64,000 bases of DNA. It comes from Schoenobius gigantellus. Its lineage: Eukaryota; Arthropoda; Insecta; Lepidoptera; Crambidae. The stretch covers positions 1,681,501 to 1,745,500 of the forward strand of contig OZ012544.1 in NCBI GenBank assembly GCA_963935595.1, written 5' to 3'. Below the pieces are notes generated by a model. That model saw only the letters and a program-made list of their open reading frames with translations. It did no database searches and had not been told where the DNA came from. Below are positions 21,742-33,724 of the stretch, in pieces. The position numbers and the translations under genes were made by a program. Positions within the stretch are counted from its first letter, which is position 1. The number at the start of each line of letters is the position of its first letter.

Positions 21742-22197
21742 ATAAATTAAATGTAAAAAAACCTTTTTAAAAACAAGCTTTTATTTAAATGCGCTAAAAA
21801 GAAAAAATAAAATAAATAAATATACACTAAAACTTTTACTTACTTATAACGTTATTTCACATTTGACACAATTTATATGATATAAAAGCTTGTCGCGAGA
21901 TTTACTTTTGTAGATAAACAAGTAAATTAAATAATTTGATGTGAATAATTTTATACATTACAATTTTCAAAGTAAGTAAATACAAGTAGGTACTTAAAAG
22001 TACTCTTTTAAGTACTTTTAAGTTACTACACACACACAAGTAAATCTCGCGACAAGCTTTTATGTCATAGAAATTGTGTCAAATGTGAAATAACGTTTTA
22101 AATAAGTAAAAGTTTTAGTGTATAAGTTTATTTTTTCTTTTTAGCGCATTTAAATAAAGGCTTGTTTTTAAAAAGGTTTTTTTACATTTAATTTATT
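21742..22197. mobile_element. 456-bp fold-back element
   Basis: Left arm 21742-21913 and right arm about 22026-22197 are close reverse complements (shared blocks TAAATGCGCTAAAAAG, ACTAAAACTTTTACTTA, TTATTTCACATTTGAC and AAAAGCTTGTCGCGAG). The unique centre is about 110 bp. No coding content. It sits directly after the 251-bp tandem repeat. Confidence 0.85.
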
Positions 22198-22235
22198 AAT
22201 TTTGTTTTTGGGTACATCTACCACAATCGCTCTCT

Positions 22236-22325
22236 GCACCGCCCGTAGGTTGACTGGTAGAAAATGTCTTACGCATTAAGTCCGCCTTTGTACACAAGGT
22301 ACATAAAGCAGAAATAAATAAATAA
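22236..22325 (+). mobile_element. SINE 3' tail fragment
   Basis: GTTGACTGGTAGAAAATG, CGCATTAAGTCCGCCTTTGT and a closing (AATA)n run match the tail of a common lepidopteran SINE. The promoter head is absent. Confidence 0.6.
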
Positions 22326-23511
22326 AAGGCCTGGCATTAATAAACGTACACCTGTAGTGCAACAGCTGATGTTTTTAGTAGTTTAAATAAATATTTGTAT
22401 ATTGTATATGATCTTATTAATAAGCGCATGAGTGGGTGATACGATTTTATGCACATGCATCATTCGCATCATTTCAGAGATAATACGCCTATAGCTATGT
22501 ATGTGTTTCCAAAGAATTTGGGGTTGGAACCGTCTCCAAACAGGTGTCTCTGTGTGGTTTGGTGGGTAGTGGTAGAACCTCATTGCAATGAAAGAGGTTC
22601 TGATATCGCGGAATAGTGATGTTGAGTCCCGTTAGATATTATTCGGTATCCTTTACATCCCATCATCATAGCCGGGACTTAAACCCTATTGGATAAAGGC
22701 TTCTTCTAAAAATCTCTAAGCCGATAGTCGACCTTGTCTACCGACGCCGCGTCTTCCAGTACGCCACTCAAGGACCATTCTGCGCCCCTGCAAAAATATT
22801 AATTGTTTGATATACACCACTTTCGACATATTAATAAAACACGCATTAAACTGAACGGGTTTCTTAACGCGCATTTAAACTCGCAGAACAACAGTTAAGT
22901 GAGCGCGTGATGCTCGGCAAACTACAGAAAAAAGGCAGGGTACGGCGAAGAATACACAGCGATGAAATGAAACTGCTGGATATTAATATCACTTGCTGCA
23001 AGAACAGGGCTGTCAACTTACAACTTTTATTCTTTGTGGCTTGCACGATTCGCGCATTAGTGTTTTTCTCATTCTTTGCCAAGGATAATGAGATTGAATG
23101 TTGGAAGGAAAGCGCGGAAGCAAATGTAGAGGACAGGCAAAGAATATGACCATACAGCCAGATCACAAAATGTGTATTTTGAGGTCTCGTGGATATTTTT
23201 TGATGTCAGGCCTTTTCATAATGCCAGCAGGTGTGGCAGAGACACGTGTGACTAAGCTTTTTCACAAATTTCTTTGCGTGCCCGTGCTCCTACTGCTGTA
23301 GTTGTAGCAAGGGCTTTAATACTTTGGAAGATAGAGCAGCGCTTCTGCGGCATACACTACAGAAGCTGAGAGAAGGCCCTATTTGACCATAGATGTTTCT
23401 TATAGTTATTTAATTTTTATCTTTTATTTCTTAATCAGTATTATTTGTATTTTTTTTTTCATTCATTCATCGCATATTTTAAGCCTCGAATCATAGTTTG
23501 ATTAGGTCATA
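22326..23511. other. Gene-free stretch with open frames on both strands
   Basis: Positions 22326-22385 are the second copy of the direct repeat at 20855-20914. Between 22864 and 23301 both strands are open for up to 100 codons, but neither product has family features, so no gene is called. Confidence 0.35.
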
Positions 23512-23665
23512 CTCTGAACCGCCTCCGTGGACTAACAGTTGATAACACCTGATATTTTTATGGAGGTCCGGAGTTCAAATCCCATTGGGAGTAGATTTTT
23601 TTCTGCTTGGTTGGCAGGGGCTTATAAGCCCATTTGGCTGGCTCCATATAAATAGTTTTTTTTAA
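23512..23665 (+). mobile_element. tRNA-headed SINE-like element
   Basis: GGAGTTCAAATCCC (about 23569-23582) is a good B box, and CCGCCTCCGTGGACTAAC about 50 bp upstream fits an A box. The tail has TTGGCAGGGGCTTATAAGCC. A different SINE type from that at 20261. A true tRNA is unlikely, because the spacing and the lack of cloverleaf pairing do not fit. Confidence 0.6.
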
Positions 23666-24957
23666 TAAAAACAAATAATTTTTTAATAAAAAAATCACTA
23701 CCTGCGAAAATGATATTTATTATATTTTTTTAAATGCAGTCTACATACGAAATTACCAAAAAATAAGCATGGATATTTATTTGTTATACATATTTTTTCT
23801 GCTTCAATCAAGTCAGATATGACAAGCGACAACCCTAGGAGAGCATGTTGTTATATCCTCGTAGCAAAGATGAGAAGTAACTACTTTTGTATTCTGAGGC
23901 GCATCCACTCGAAGGCGCATTAAAAGCTAACTATTTTAATCTCACAAGCGATGTAATCTTGTGTGTTTATTCATTTCTTGCTGCGCTTAGTCGTGAGCCT
24001 GTACGGTTATTAAAAAAAATCTTAATATTTTATTTACGTTACTTTAGGAGATTCAAGTCAAAATCAAAAATATTTTTATTCAAATATGACTTATTAGGAA
24101 GCTCATTTGAATCGTCCAATTTTTTTTGTCTACCACCCATTCGTGATATTTTTTACTGATAAGAAGATTGATTGCTTTAAGAAGTGTGTTGCGGACGGCC
24201 GACCCTCTCTAGTCGTTTGCCTTTTTGAGGCCGTCGAGTCTTACGGTTGCCTAGCGACATGTTTGTTTGTTATTCCATTGAACTTGTGAAATAAAATGTT
24301 ATATTCTTTAAACGAAAGTATTTTTACTGTGAACTGAAAAGATAACCACTAGACACCAACAAAGTGCTTTTTCAAACTCAACTCAAAAATGTTTATTCAA
24401 TATAGTCCTTTTCAGGCACTACAAGATCTTAACAAAAATGTAATTAATCAAAAAAATAATTAAAAATGTAAGAATCTAAGGTAAGCAATTAATTTTAACC
24501 TTGTAATTTTAGCCATAATTAAGATGGATGCAAATACAAGTAAAATAAAAAAAAAAGTTCACTCTACACCTTTATTTATCAAAGTCATTTTTAGTTAACG
24601 TCAAAATATACCTTATCTCGTAGTAAATAATACGAACATACAGTTCAGCCCAGAAAATGCGTTTTTGACAGATCCTGTCAGATTCTTACATACGCATAGA
24701 CTTCATATTTGATTATTAAATGTATATACGTGAAATAAGGGGCATTTTTGGATTTTCCAAAATGCAGCTCTGGATAATAAACTCTAATTATATTAGGCAT
24801 AAGTAACTGATAGGCCCCGTCAAAGCGCATTGTCTCGGTTGCTGAACTGTACAACTTCGTTTCGGCTACGTTAATGGTTTTTTCTGTCTAGTGTTTGATT
24901 TTCTATATGAACATGTATTTGAAATAATTGTATTATTAATATTATTCTATCATTTAT
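23666..24957. other. AT-rich stretch with LINE 3' ends
   Basis: Two minus-strand LINE 3' termini with the motif TCAAAAAT(A/G)TTTATTCAA lie at about 24068-24090 and 24382-24402, and 24549-24570 carries GTTCACTCTACACC as near 14238. No gene seen. Confidence 0.45.
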
Positions 24958-25240
24958 TGCTCGCACCTTTGGGACGGCTCCGCTCAGTACCTCCTCGATG
25001 CTCTGGACAGATTGCAGCGTCGCGCTATTCGCATAATTGGCGATGTAGAGGCAACTAACACCCTCGAGCCTCTACAACTTCGTCGTGATATCGCCTCTCT
25101 TAGCGCCTTACACTGTATCCTCTCTTTCACACCGTACCAAGAAATTCCAAGATTCCTTCTTCTATCGTTCATCCCACACTTGGAATTCTCGACCTGCTCT
25201 TTATCTTTTGAACCGGCAAGGGGCGGGCAGGTAGGATAGT
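24958..25240 (+). pseudogene. Jockey/CR1-type LINE ORF2, C-terminal scrap
   Basis: The frame reads LWDGSAQYLLDALDRLQRRA, then IRIIGDVEATNTLEPLQLRRDIASL, the conserved post-RT region of jockey/CR1-type ORF2. It then diverges through indels (about 25100-25240) and meets a stop. No RT core is present. Related but not identical to the scraps at 7613-8515 and 54560-55002. Confidence 0.75.
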
Positions 25241-25490
25241 GGATGTCGTCTCTCCTCTATCTGTCAACTCATTTGGGCCTCTTTCACCGCTTAACATTAG
25301 GCGGGAGGAGGTCATTTGCCGGGCCCTCCATAAAAAAATGATTTGTCGGACAAAAAAGGAATTGCACTGTTTACAACGATTTACCCAAATTCCGTTCCTG
25401 TACATTTTTATAACCCTTGACAGCTGTCATATATCAAAACACATGGTAATGATTTGCTTTTGTCTAAAAAGTTTATAAGTTCTTCGATAG

Positions 25491-25584
25491 TTTTTGTACC
25501 TACCACCTAAAATTTAGGTCTTTGCATTCCACAATTGACATACTGAAATTCAGAAACCTAAATTTTAGGTGGTAGATACAAAAA
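25491..25584. mobile_element. 94-bp MITE-like inverted repeat
   Basis: Arms of 29 bp (25491-25519 and 25556-25584) share TACCACCTAAAATTTAGGT with one mismatch, around a 36-bp centre. A partial third arm copy, TCTAAATTTTAGAAAGTAGAT, follows at 25585-25605. Confidence 0.7.
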
Positions 25585-25943
25585 TCTAAATTTTAGAAAG
25601 TAGATCAAAAAACTATGGCAGTACTTACGAACATATCTTGTATCCTGGAAACGTACAAACGATATTGTTTTTGGCAACGTAGTTAAGATTCAAGGCTCAT
25701 CCCTCACATTATACGCCCGATTTATATCAGCTACAAATCAGAGGCTGTGTGAGATCACTATCGCCGTCGTTAGGGCGGACGTCGAATTAAACGTACGCAG
25801 GGAATTGAAGTGGCTCCAGGAATTTTGATCGGGTCATTTATCCTGCTACGCGTAATAAGTTATGTGCAACATACTATAACAACGCAATGTCAATAGTGTG
25901 GATAGTTATTAATTAGCATATTTGATATATATGTTATTATTAC

Positions 25944-26160
25944 TATTTGACGACACGGTTAGCGCAGAGATCGAGTGATCGCCTACTGCGCAACGGGTCG
26001 CGGGTTCGATTCCTGTACGGGACAAATATTTTGTATGGCCTACAGAAATTTGTTCCGGTCTGGGTGTATGTGCATGTGATACTCTATGTTTGTAACTGCA
26101 CCTACGACAAAGGAGAAAATCCTACTGTGGGGCGACGTTTTAAGAAAAAAACTATCTCCC
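25944..26160 (+). mobile_element. tRNA-derived SINE, second type
   Basis: GGTTAGCGCAGAGATCG (A-box region) and GCGGGTTCGATTCC (B box, about 26000) are spaced as in a tRNA. They are followed by TACGGGACAAATATTTTGTA and a body with TTTGTTCCGGTCTGGGTG. The tail runs into GTGGGGCGACGTTTTAAG. The tRNA cloverleaf is degenerate, which excludes a tRNA gene. Confidence 0.7.
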
Positions 26161-26173
26161 TATATTGTATACC

Positions 26174-26389
26174 TTTTTTTTCGGGGAGAAATGCACCGTA
26201 CCGCCGTTGGCTAGACGGCAGGCGTGTATGGGATTGGCCCGGCAGAGTTCCAGGCCGACCCACTAAAACCCCCCGGTGTTCTCCCTGCCCTTGTAGGCGT
26301 GCATGGTAAGGTCCACACTGCGGCTACCACTACCAGCGCGCCCGGGCAAGCCCGACTAAGTTCGTCGGGCTATGGCCAAGGGGGACCTT
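26174..26389 (-). mobile_element. R1-clade LINE 3' UTR insertion with TSD
   Basis: On the minus strand this is a 216-bp 5'-truncated R1 3' end, matching 15230-15350 (AGAACACCGGGGGGTT, GTAGTGGTAG...CGCAGTGTGGACC) and the 3' UTR part at 9160-9222. It ends in an A-tail (T-run 26174-26181). TATTGTATACC (26163-26173) and TATTGAATACC (26390-26400) form an 11-bp target duplication with one mismatch. Confidence 0.85.
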
Positions 26390-26400
26390 TATTGAATACC

Positions 26401-27986
26401 TACGATATTTATTTAAATATAAGGATTAATATTGTATGAGATAAAATAGCGTTTTAAGTATAATAACGTATATAACGTAAATTTTAATGAGATAGAGTTT
26501 TAATAAAAGAAATTGTTATTAAGAGCTAACTGCAACATATAGAGATATGCCATCGCGGTGTTTTTTAGGAATTTTTAAAGAAGTTGTTTCTTATCTTTAC
26601 TATCTAATACATTATTTTTGAGTAGGTTCCTTAGGTAGGTAGTATACCTTAATGCAGCTTCATCTGTGATGAAAAATATGAGGTTCCGTAAATCGATCGA
26701 AACAAATTGTCTAAACCGAGAAATAGTTTTTGGGATCTTCGCGGAAATATACACGCGGGGGACTTTGTTTTATTATTTATTTATTTTATTTTATTTATTT
26801 GGGATAACAAACAGTTGCTATTTATCCTTTATAGTTACAACAGCATTGTTCATTGAATATAATGTCAAATTTACAACAAAAAAGTAAATTCGCATTCTAC
26901 TTTCAAATGCAAGTAACGCTTGTGTCGTAACTTTAATGGAAAACCATTTGAAGGGCAACTTTGACTGAATTAATCGCAACTCCATCCAACTATTTAGATA
27001 ATGGTGAACATTCGAGTTGCTTAACTATAATTACTAATTAACTATGCAAAGCAAAGACTCTGGGGAAAAGATTCGCAGACGGGTTGATCGTCCTGTCTGG
27101 TTCGCCAGATAAGACTGGATGCGCTCACATTTAAATTCATCCCACACGTTCAAGTTGAAAATTAAAAAACTGTTCTAAACAACGGAGAGACATCGTTTAT
27201 TCGAGAGATTTTAAAAATCTCCTGCTTAAGCTCGCAGATTAAATTTGCTTTTTTGTATCCAATGGAGCAGTGTCTCGACTTAGTTGTTATTAAAGAATTT
27301 AGGTGCACGATAAATATTCTCTTCGATGTTAGTATTCAACTTTTTTGAGATTGTAGATTCAACTTTTTTTTTTTTTTCATTACTGCTTGTATTTGCAGAC
27401 ATCTTGAGTAGGTATATTCAGGATGTATGCACATACAAGGTTAAATTTATGTTTCCTTTAAATTAGAATGTTTTGCTTTGTTTTGACGTCAATAAGTGCC
27501 TGTAAAGGCCTAAGTTGAATAAAGATTTTTGAATTTGAACAATTTTTTATGAATAAATCTGTGTGATGGTATAAAAATTTTTTGCCGGCTTTTCTTGAAG
27601 GATGCTGTAAATTTAGTTTTATACCTTGATCTTGTTGTACAAACACATTGATAGAAACTTCATAAAAGAAGAGAACTTGATCTACATGATGTTTTATTGT
27701 GTGTGGTAACAGTAATGTATATGAACTCAATATGTGCCGTTGGCCGCACGACTACTTGCTAACGATGTTAATCGAGTAAGTGAATGACAAAACAAAATAT
27801 ATAGTTATAGAAAATACTGATTCCGTAAAGTGTACAGTGGTGAACTGCACATACCCACTGAGTGCAGTCTATAGTAGTTCCTTGTGTAAATAGTATCAGA
27901 AAAATAGTTGATGTATTCACTTTAAATCTTTTAAGAAATAATAATTTTATTTCTTCCTTCATAGTCTCTATATCTCTATCTCTATA
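26401..27986. other. AT-rich stretch with a LINE 3' end
   Basis: A LINE 3' terminus with GTTGAATAAAGATTTTTGAATTTGAA lies at 27512-27538. Otherwise no gene seen. Confidence 0.45.
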
Positions 27987-28106
27987 TCTCTATATATAAT
28001 AAAATCGTAGGGGTACAAAAATCTGTAATTGCGAAATATTAAGAAAAAAAATACACAGGTCGCCTTAAAATCATTAGCAGAACACGATAGAATAGTTTTA
28101 AAAAAA

Positions 28107-28163
28107 ATTGTTTGTTTGTTGGTTTGTTTGTTTGTTTGTTTGTTTGTTTGTTTGTCTGTTTGT
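28107..28163 (+). repeat. (GTTT)n microsatellite
   Basis: About 13 units of GTTT with occasional GGTT or GTCT, within the 5' part of Helitron-like copy 2. Copy 1 lacks this expansion at the matching place (near 6075). Confidence 0.9.
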
Positions 28164-28959
28164 CCGGAAAGATCTCCGAAACTACTGGACAGAATTTGTT
28201 ATGGCTTACACCACAATGCTTAGAATTTTCCGGAAGAACATTTAGGCATAATTTCGTTTGTTTAAATTCACTTTTTTTTTTAGTGAAAAAATACCATATA
28301 AAATTTTCGAATTGGCTTTAGGTAGAAAAACAACATGGCGCAAGTGAAATTATTTTGACAAGTCTGTCATAGTACAGAGAGAAGGTATTTTCTTCCACGA
28401 AGGAAAGGCAATGGAACTACGCCATACAGCCTGATCTTAAGTAATTGGATTTCGAAAATTAAGACAGGAATGAAGTGTTTCACAAAGTACAATTAAAATT
28501 TAATATTTTCCGTTAATGGCTGTGCCCAACTGGATTTCGCCAACCAAATTGTCTTTTTCTTATGTCGTACCGTGGTGGTAAGGCAAAAAGATCAAGCCAT
28601 ACAACCAATGTATAAAGCATTTTTTATGATAATACTTATCGAGTGACCATAAAATTTGTAGATTGGTTTAATTCTTGACTAATTTTCACAAAATCGGTAC
28701 AATTTTTGAAATATTTGAAATGTTGAAAAATGAAGATACTGTTTTCAAGGTATTTTGAAAGGTGTTATATGTTTTTACATTAGGACTAAGGAATCAAACT
28801 CTTTCATCCATTTAAAACTATTAAAAGTAATAGATTAATATTGATAATAAAAAAAATATCTGACTGCAATTTTCTGGGTTACGCGTAGAGGGACGGGACG
28901 GGACTCTTGATCCTAATGTCTAAAATGACGGATCACATTTTTTTGGATCCACCCAAGGA

Positions 28960-31255
28960 ACATTGATATCGAACGAAGAAAGAGTAGAACACATTGAACC
29001 TAGCCACGTTGACTTAATTTGACATGACTGCCGATAAAGTTCGTTTCCAAACCCAGCGATATGCATATCAAATGAAAGGCCTTGATGAGTAGAGCACTAT
29101 GAACATAGGAAAATTGACCTAAATTCAACATGGCCGCCGCTCAAATAAAACGGATAAAAGTTCGTTTCCAAACCCAGCAATATGGGTATCAAATGAAAGG
29201 CATTGATAAGTAGAGCACTATGAACCTAGCAACATTGGCATAAATTCAACATGGCCGCCGCTCAAAAAAGGTGGATAAAAGTTAGGTTTCCAAACCTAGC
29301 AATATGGGTATCAAATGAAAGGCCTTGAAGAGTAGAGCATTAGGTACCTAGGAAAATCGAACTAAATTCAACATGGCCGCCGCTCAAAAAAAAAGGATAA
29401 AAGTTCGTTTTCAAACCCAGCAATATGGGTATCAAATGAAAGGCCCTGATGAGTAGAGCACTATGAACCTAGCAACATTGACATAAATTCAACATAGCCG
29501 CCGCTCTAAAAAGAAGAATAATAGTTCGTTTCAAAACCTAGCAATATGGGTATCAACTGAAAGGCCTAAAAGAGTAGAGCATTATGAACTAAGGAAAATT
29601 GCCCTAAATTAAACATGGCCGCCGTTAAAAAAATGGATAAAATTTCGTTTTCAAACCCAGCAATATGGGTATCAAATAAAAGGCTTTGATAAGTAGAGCA
29701 CTATGAACCTAGCAACATTGACATAAATTCAACATGGCCGCCGCTCAAAAAAGATAGATAAAAGTTTGTTTAGCAATATGGGTATCAAATGAAAGGCCTT
29801 GAAGAGTAGAGCATTAGGAACCTAGGAAAATCGAACTAAATTCAACATGGCCGCCGCTCAAAAAAAAAGGATAAAAGTTCGTTTTCAAACCCAGCAATAT
29901 GGGTATCAAATGAAAGGCCCTGATGAGTAGAGCACTATGAACCTAGCAACATTGACATAAATTCAACATAGCCGCCGCTCTAAAAAGAAGAATAATAGTT
30001 CGTTTCAAAACCTAGCAATATGGGTATCAACTGAAAGGCCTAAAAGAGTAGAGCATTATGAACTAAGGAAAATTGCCCTAAATTAAACATGGCCGCCGTT
30101 AAAAAAATGGATAAAATTTCGTTTTCAAACCCAGCAATATGGGTATCAAATAAAAGGATTTGATAAGTAGAGCACTATGAACCTAGCAACATTGACATAA
30201 ATTCAACATGGCCGCCGCTCAAAAAAGATAGATAAAAGTTTGTTTAGCAATATGGGTATCAAATGAAAGGCCTTGAAGAGTAGAGCATTAGGAACCTAGC
30301 AAAATCGACCTAAATTCAACATGGCCTCCGCTCTAAAAAAAAAGGATAAAAGTTCGTTTCCAAACCTAGCAATATGGGTATCAAATGAAAAGCCTAAAAG
30401 AGTAGAGCATTATGAACTTAGGAAAATTGCTATAAATTCAACATGGCCGCCGCTCAAAAAATGGATAATAGTTTGTTTCCAAACTCAGTAATATGGGTCT
30501 CAAATGAAAGGCCTTGATGAGTAGAGAACTATGAACCTAGCAACATTTACATAAATTCAACATGGCCGCCACTCAAAAAAGGTGGATAAAAGTTAGTTTC
30601 CAAACCTAGCAATATGGGTATCAAATGAAAGGCCTTGATGAGTAGAGCACTATGAACCTAGCAACATTTACATAAATTCAACATTACCGCCGCTCAAAAA
30701 AAGGATAAATGTTCGTTTTCAAACCGAGCAATGTGGGTACCAAATGAAAGGCCTTGATGAGCAGAGCACTATGAACCTAGCAACACATAAATAAATTCAA
30801 CATGGCCGCCGCTCAATAAAGGTGGATAAAAGTTCGTTTTCTAATCTAGCAATATAGGTATCAAATGAAAGGTATCAATTCAAGAGTAGAGCACTATGGA
30901 CAGAGCAATATTGACGTAAATTCGACATGGCCACCGCTCAAAAAAGGTGGATAAAAGTTCGTTTCCAAACCTAGCAATATAGGTATCAAATGAAAGGCCT
31001 TGAAGAGTAGAGCACTTTGAACCTAGGAAAATAGCACAAAATTCAATATGGCCGCTGCTCAAAAAAAACGGATAAAAGTTCGTTTCTAAGCCCAGCAATA
31101 TGGGTATCAAATGAAAGGCCTTGATCAGTAGAGCACTATGAACGTAGCAACATTGACGTAAATTCAACATGGCCGCCGCTCAAAAAAGACGGATAACAGT
31201 TGCTTTTCAAACCCAGCAATAGGGGTATTAAATGAAAGTAGGCCCTGAAGGGTAC
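28960..31255 (+). repeat. Tandem array, ~120-bp monomer, about 19 copies
   Basis: Monomers contain AGCAATATGGGTATCAAATG, AAAGGCCTTGA, AGTAGAGCACTATGAACC, AAATTCAACATGGCCGCCGC and an A-run. Spacing of AATATGGGTA is 120-122 bp at 29179, 29301, 29422 and 29542. A four-monomer block is repeated (see findings). The 96-codon open frame on the minus strand at 30880-31170 is a repeat by-product. Confidence 0.92.
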
Positions 31256-31264
31256 CTAGAGCAG

Positions 31265-32340
31265 CCATGCTCTTAGTGTGTTCCGCGGAACCCTAAGGCT
31301 CCACAATACCCCTATAAGGGTCCCGCAATAATTTAGAAAAATTAAAACACCCTCTCTGGTCGTACTTTTATTATGCTTATTAATAAAGAATACACTTTTA
31401 AAAACTATTGTTTTATTTTAGGGTTCCGTCAAGTATTTCGCTTTCCAAAAGGGTTCCGTCACCAAAAAATTTTGAGAACCGCTTCGGCGCCTATTGGATG
31501 TTCGATGTTAGATGTTACCTGTGTTTAGTGTCCTTCGAGACCGTGATAATGCAACGATCGTGAACTAACTAATGATAACTCCAAGTTTGTGTGTTGGATG
31601 TTAGTCATCACGACGAGTTTGCTAACCGAACTATGCCAGCAACACTATATCGCACAGTACACGTTACAAAAACGGAAGTCTCAATACATTTTAAGGCTAA
31701 CCGCATAAATACGTTTTTTCGCATTCGTTTTCTGAATGCGGGCATCCGAATGCATCAAATCTATACAAAATACTCATTGACTACCGCACACGTTCGTTTT
31801 TATTACGAACGGAACACGTTCTGTACGTACGTTTAGGTAGAATGGTAGAAATCCCGAATGAGAAGAAACGAACGTCTGCGCTACGTTCACGAAACTCCGT
31901 GTCTGTATTCCGTGATTGGATATCGAATACGGAAAACGTATTTGTACAGTAACCCCCCCATTCATGCTATACATTAACTCTACGAAAACCGTCAGTATTA
32001 CGAGCGACATAAGAACGGTTCAAAGGTCAAACAGTATAGCTTGACAAGGAGCTTACTGTACGACCACTCAAAATTGGCCAAGTTGTCATATCCAAAAAAA
32101 TATTTTGTTGGTGTTACCAACACCCATTATAAAATCTAAACTTAATTCGTATACAGTTCTAATTTATTAACAATTGTTTATTTTAATTCGAAACATGAAT
32201 ACGATAAAGATTATTCTTGCAACTGTGTAGTTCTTTCTACTGAAGAAGAATTTATTAATATCAATAATGTCCCTAAAATAATAATAATAAAACTTAGTGT
32301 TTATAGTAATATGTAATGTTTTTAATTTTGTGGACTGTTA
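31265..32340. other. Extra segment inside Helitron-like copy 2
   Basis: This segment has no counterpart in copy 1. It contains GGGTTCCG repeats near 31429 and 31450 and several short open frames without family features. Probably one or more unrecognised insertions. Confidence 0.45.
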
Positions 32341-33109
32341 GAAAAGTTGGTTCATTATAGTTGATTCATTATGGAATAAAATGGAGGAAAAAACTAAACA
32401 CTGTGTTAAGTATTTTGATGGCGAAACATAGTTTGCGGGCACAGCTAGTTATTAATAAAATAAATTATAGTTTTTAAGTCGATTCTATTTTATAAATAAC
32501 TTTTTTATGTTCGAATTTTGAAAATGTTCGATTTCGACTCCATAGGCAAGTATAAGGAGTGATTTGTATCAATTTCCAACCAGCCCAACGAACGCGTTCA
32601 AATTTCCAGGTGTATTCGACTCTACACTGAGATTATACCAATTCTACTCCGACAGTTAAACTCCATTAATTAATTATCTATATATATACAGTGTGGGGCC
32701 TGTAACACGAGCAAAAACTTCTTGTGCAGATTATTTGGAGCACTTAAAGTTACTCTAATGTGGTCCGAATAGTTCAAATTACGTCGTTTAGGAATAAATT
32801 TAATTTAAAGTTAATACCCATAATCGATGTAACTTCCATTGCGATATTATCGTTTACCGGTCGTAAAGTAACGTCGTACAGGGCACGGCCAGGAAGTACT
32901 ACTTACAAACAATCAAGACTGATCCTTATTGTAATTACGTTAAGAATGAAGGTAATGTAAATTAATATCAAACCTCTTTATTTAATCACAGTTGAAACTC
33001 TTTTCAAGCGACAATCAGATTATTCGAAACATTCTTCAAACGTTATAATGACAATGTCAAGTTAGTAATTAAAAAATTATTTATCTAGAATTAAATAAAA
33101 ATATTGAAA

Positions 33110-33159
33110 ATGCCAAGAATAATTTACGACGCTCGTGAATTATGTGACATGCTATTAAT
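33110..33159 (+). pseudogene. Transposase N-terminus (first piece of split gene)
   Basis: ATG at 33110 opens MPRIIYDARELCDMLL. The reading frame then runs into the MULE insertion. Across the insertion (one target copy removed) the frame resumes at 36740 with no shift as IYGEAGGNASLALDLYRERY. This N-terminal region resembles the DUF4817-type helix-turn-helix start found in insect IS630-like transposases. The split is therefore by insertion rather than an intron. Confidence 0.8.
33151..33159. repeat. Left target-site duplication of MULE
   Basis: GCTATTAAT is repeated exactly at 36731-36739. Because the TIRs begin with C/CC, the duplication could be counted as 8 or 9 bp. Both values fit Mutator-like elements. 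Confidence 0.9.
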
Positions 33160-33724
33160 CCTTTTTGATCACAATGCCTACGCCGCAAAACTACTTTGAA
33201 GGATTAGTCCTAAACAGCTATATGACTACGAAGCAAAATAACTAACATGTAAAACGGCTTTAAAGCAAAATGCCTCAAATTAAAACAACTTCATCACAAC
33301 AACAATCATTACTTTACCTCGAATGAAAAAGGACTTGAGTAATAAAAGTTCTAAACATCAGAAATACTATGAACTTAATAAGACTCAAATGCAAAACATC
33401 TCTGTAGTAAAATGCCTGGTTACAAACTAAAATAATTGCAACTCCACATCAAAAACAAACGAACATTCTGTAATATATTTTATTCATTCATACATTTATT
33501 AATCCTATTTTTAGTGCTACTATACCGGCTCCAGACTCACGCGAGAAGTCTCGCCGAGAACTTGCGCGAGAACCGAGAAGGTATCTTCTCATTTACATTC
33601 TCGGTCGTGATCCGGAATGGACGACAGTGCTACTGCCTTGGTATTGTGTGCGTTAGCACATTATAATCTCGTTAACACGAAAATTAAAAATAATATTAAG
33701 AAAACATTTTTTTTACAAAAAATA

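Larger units (their letters stand above)
27987..32450 (+). mobile_element. Helitron-like non-autonomous element, copy 2
   Basis: Same 5' end (TCTCTATATATAATA..., then CGTAGGGGTACAAAAATCTG) and 3' end (TTTGCGGGCACAGCTAGTT) as the copy at 3729-6185, in opposite orientation. It is about 2 kb longer because its array has more monomers and because about 31265-32340 is extra sequence absent from copy 1, probably a later insertion. No Rep/helicase gene. Confidence 0.65.

Noticed and set aside
22640..22780. LINE C-terminal scrap
   Set aside because: CCCTATTGGATAAAGGCTTC resembles a LINE-derived motif, but too little is conserved to assign strand or family.
22864..23301. Overlapping open frames of 67-100 codons on both strands
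   Set aside because: No conserved motif, no neighbouring gene structure, and open on both strands; likely chance.
25944..26020. Possible tRNA gene
   Set aside because: A and B boxes are present but the cloverleaf is degenerate and a SINE body follows directly; the same applies at 3130, 20500, 23570 and 56600.
30880..31170. 96-codon minus-strand open frame
   Set aside because: It lies in the 120-bp tandem array and its product repeats with the monomer; the same holds for the frames at 3707-3910 and 4940-5149.
28960..31255. CRISPR-like array
   Set aside because: The repeats are contiguous ~120-bp monomers with no unique spacers, in insect DNA.
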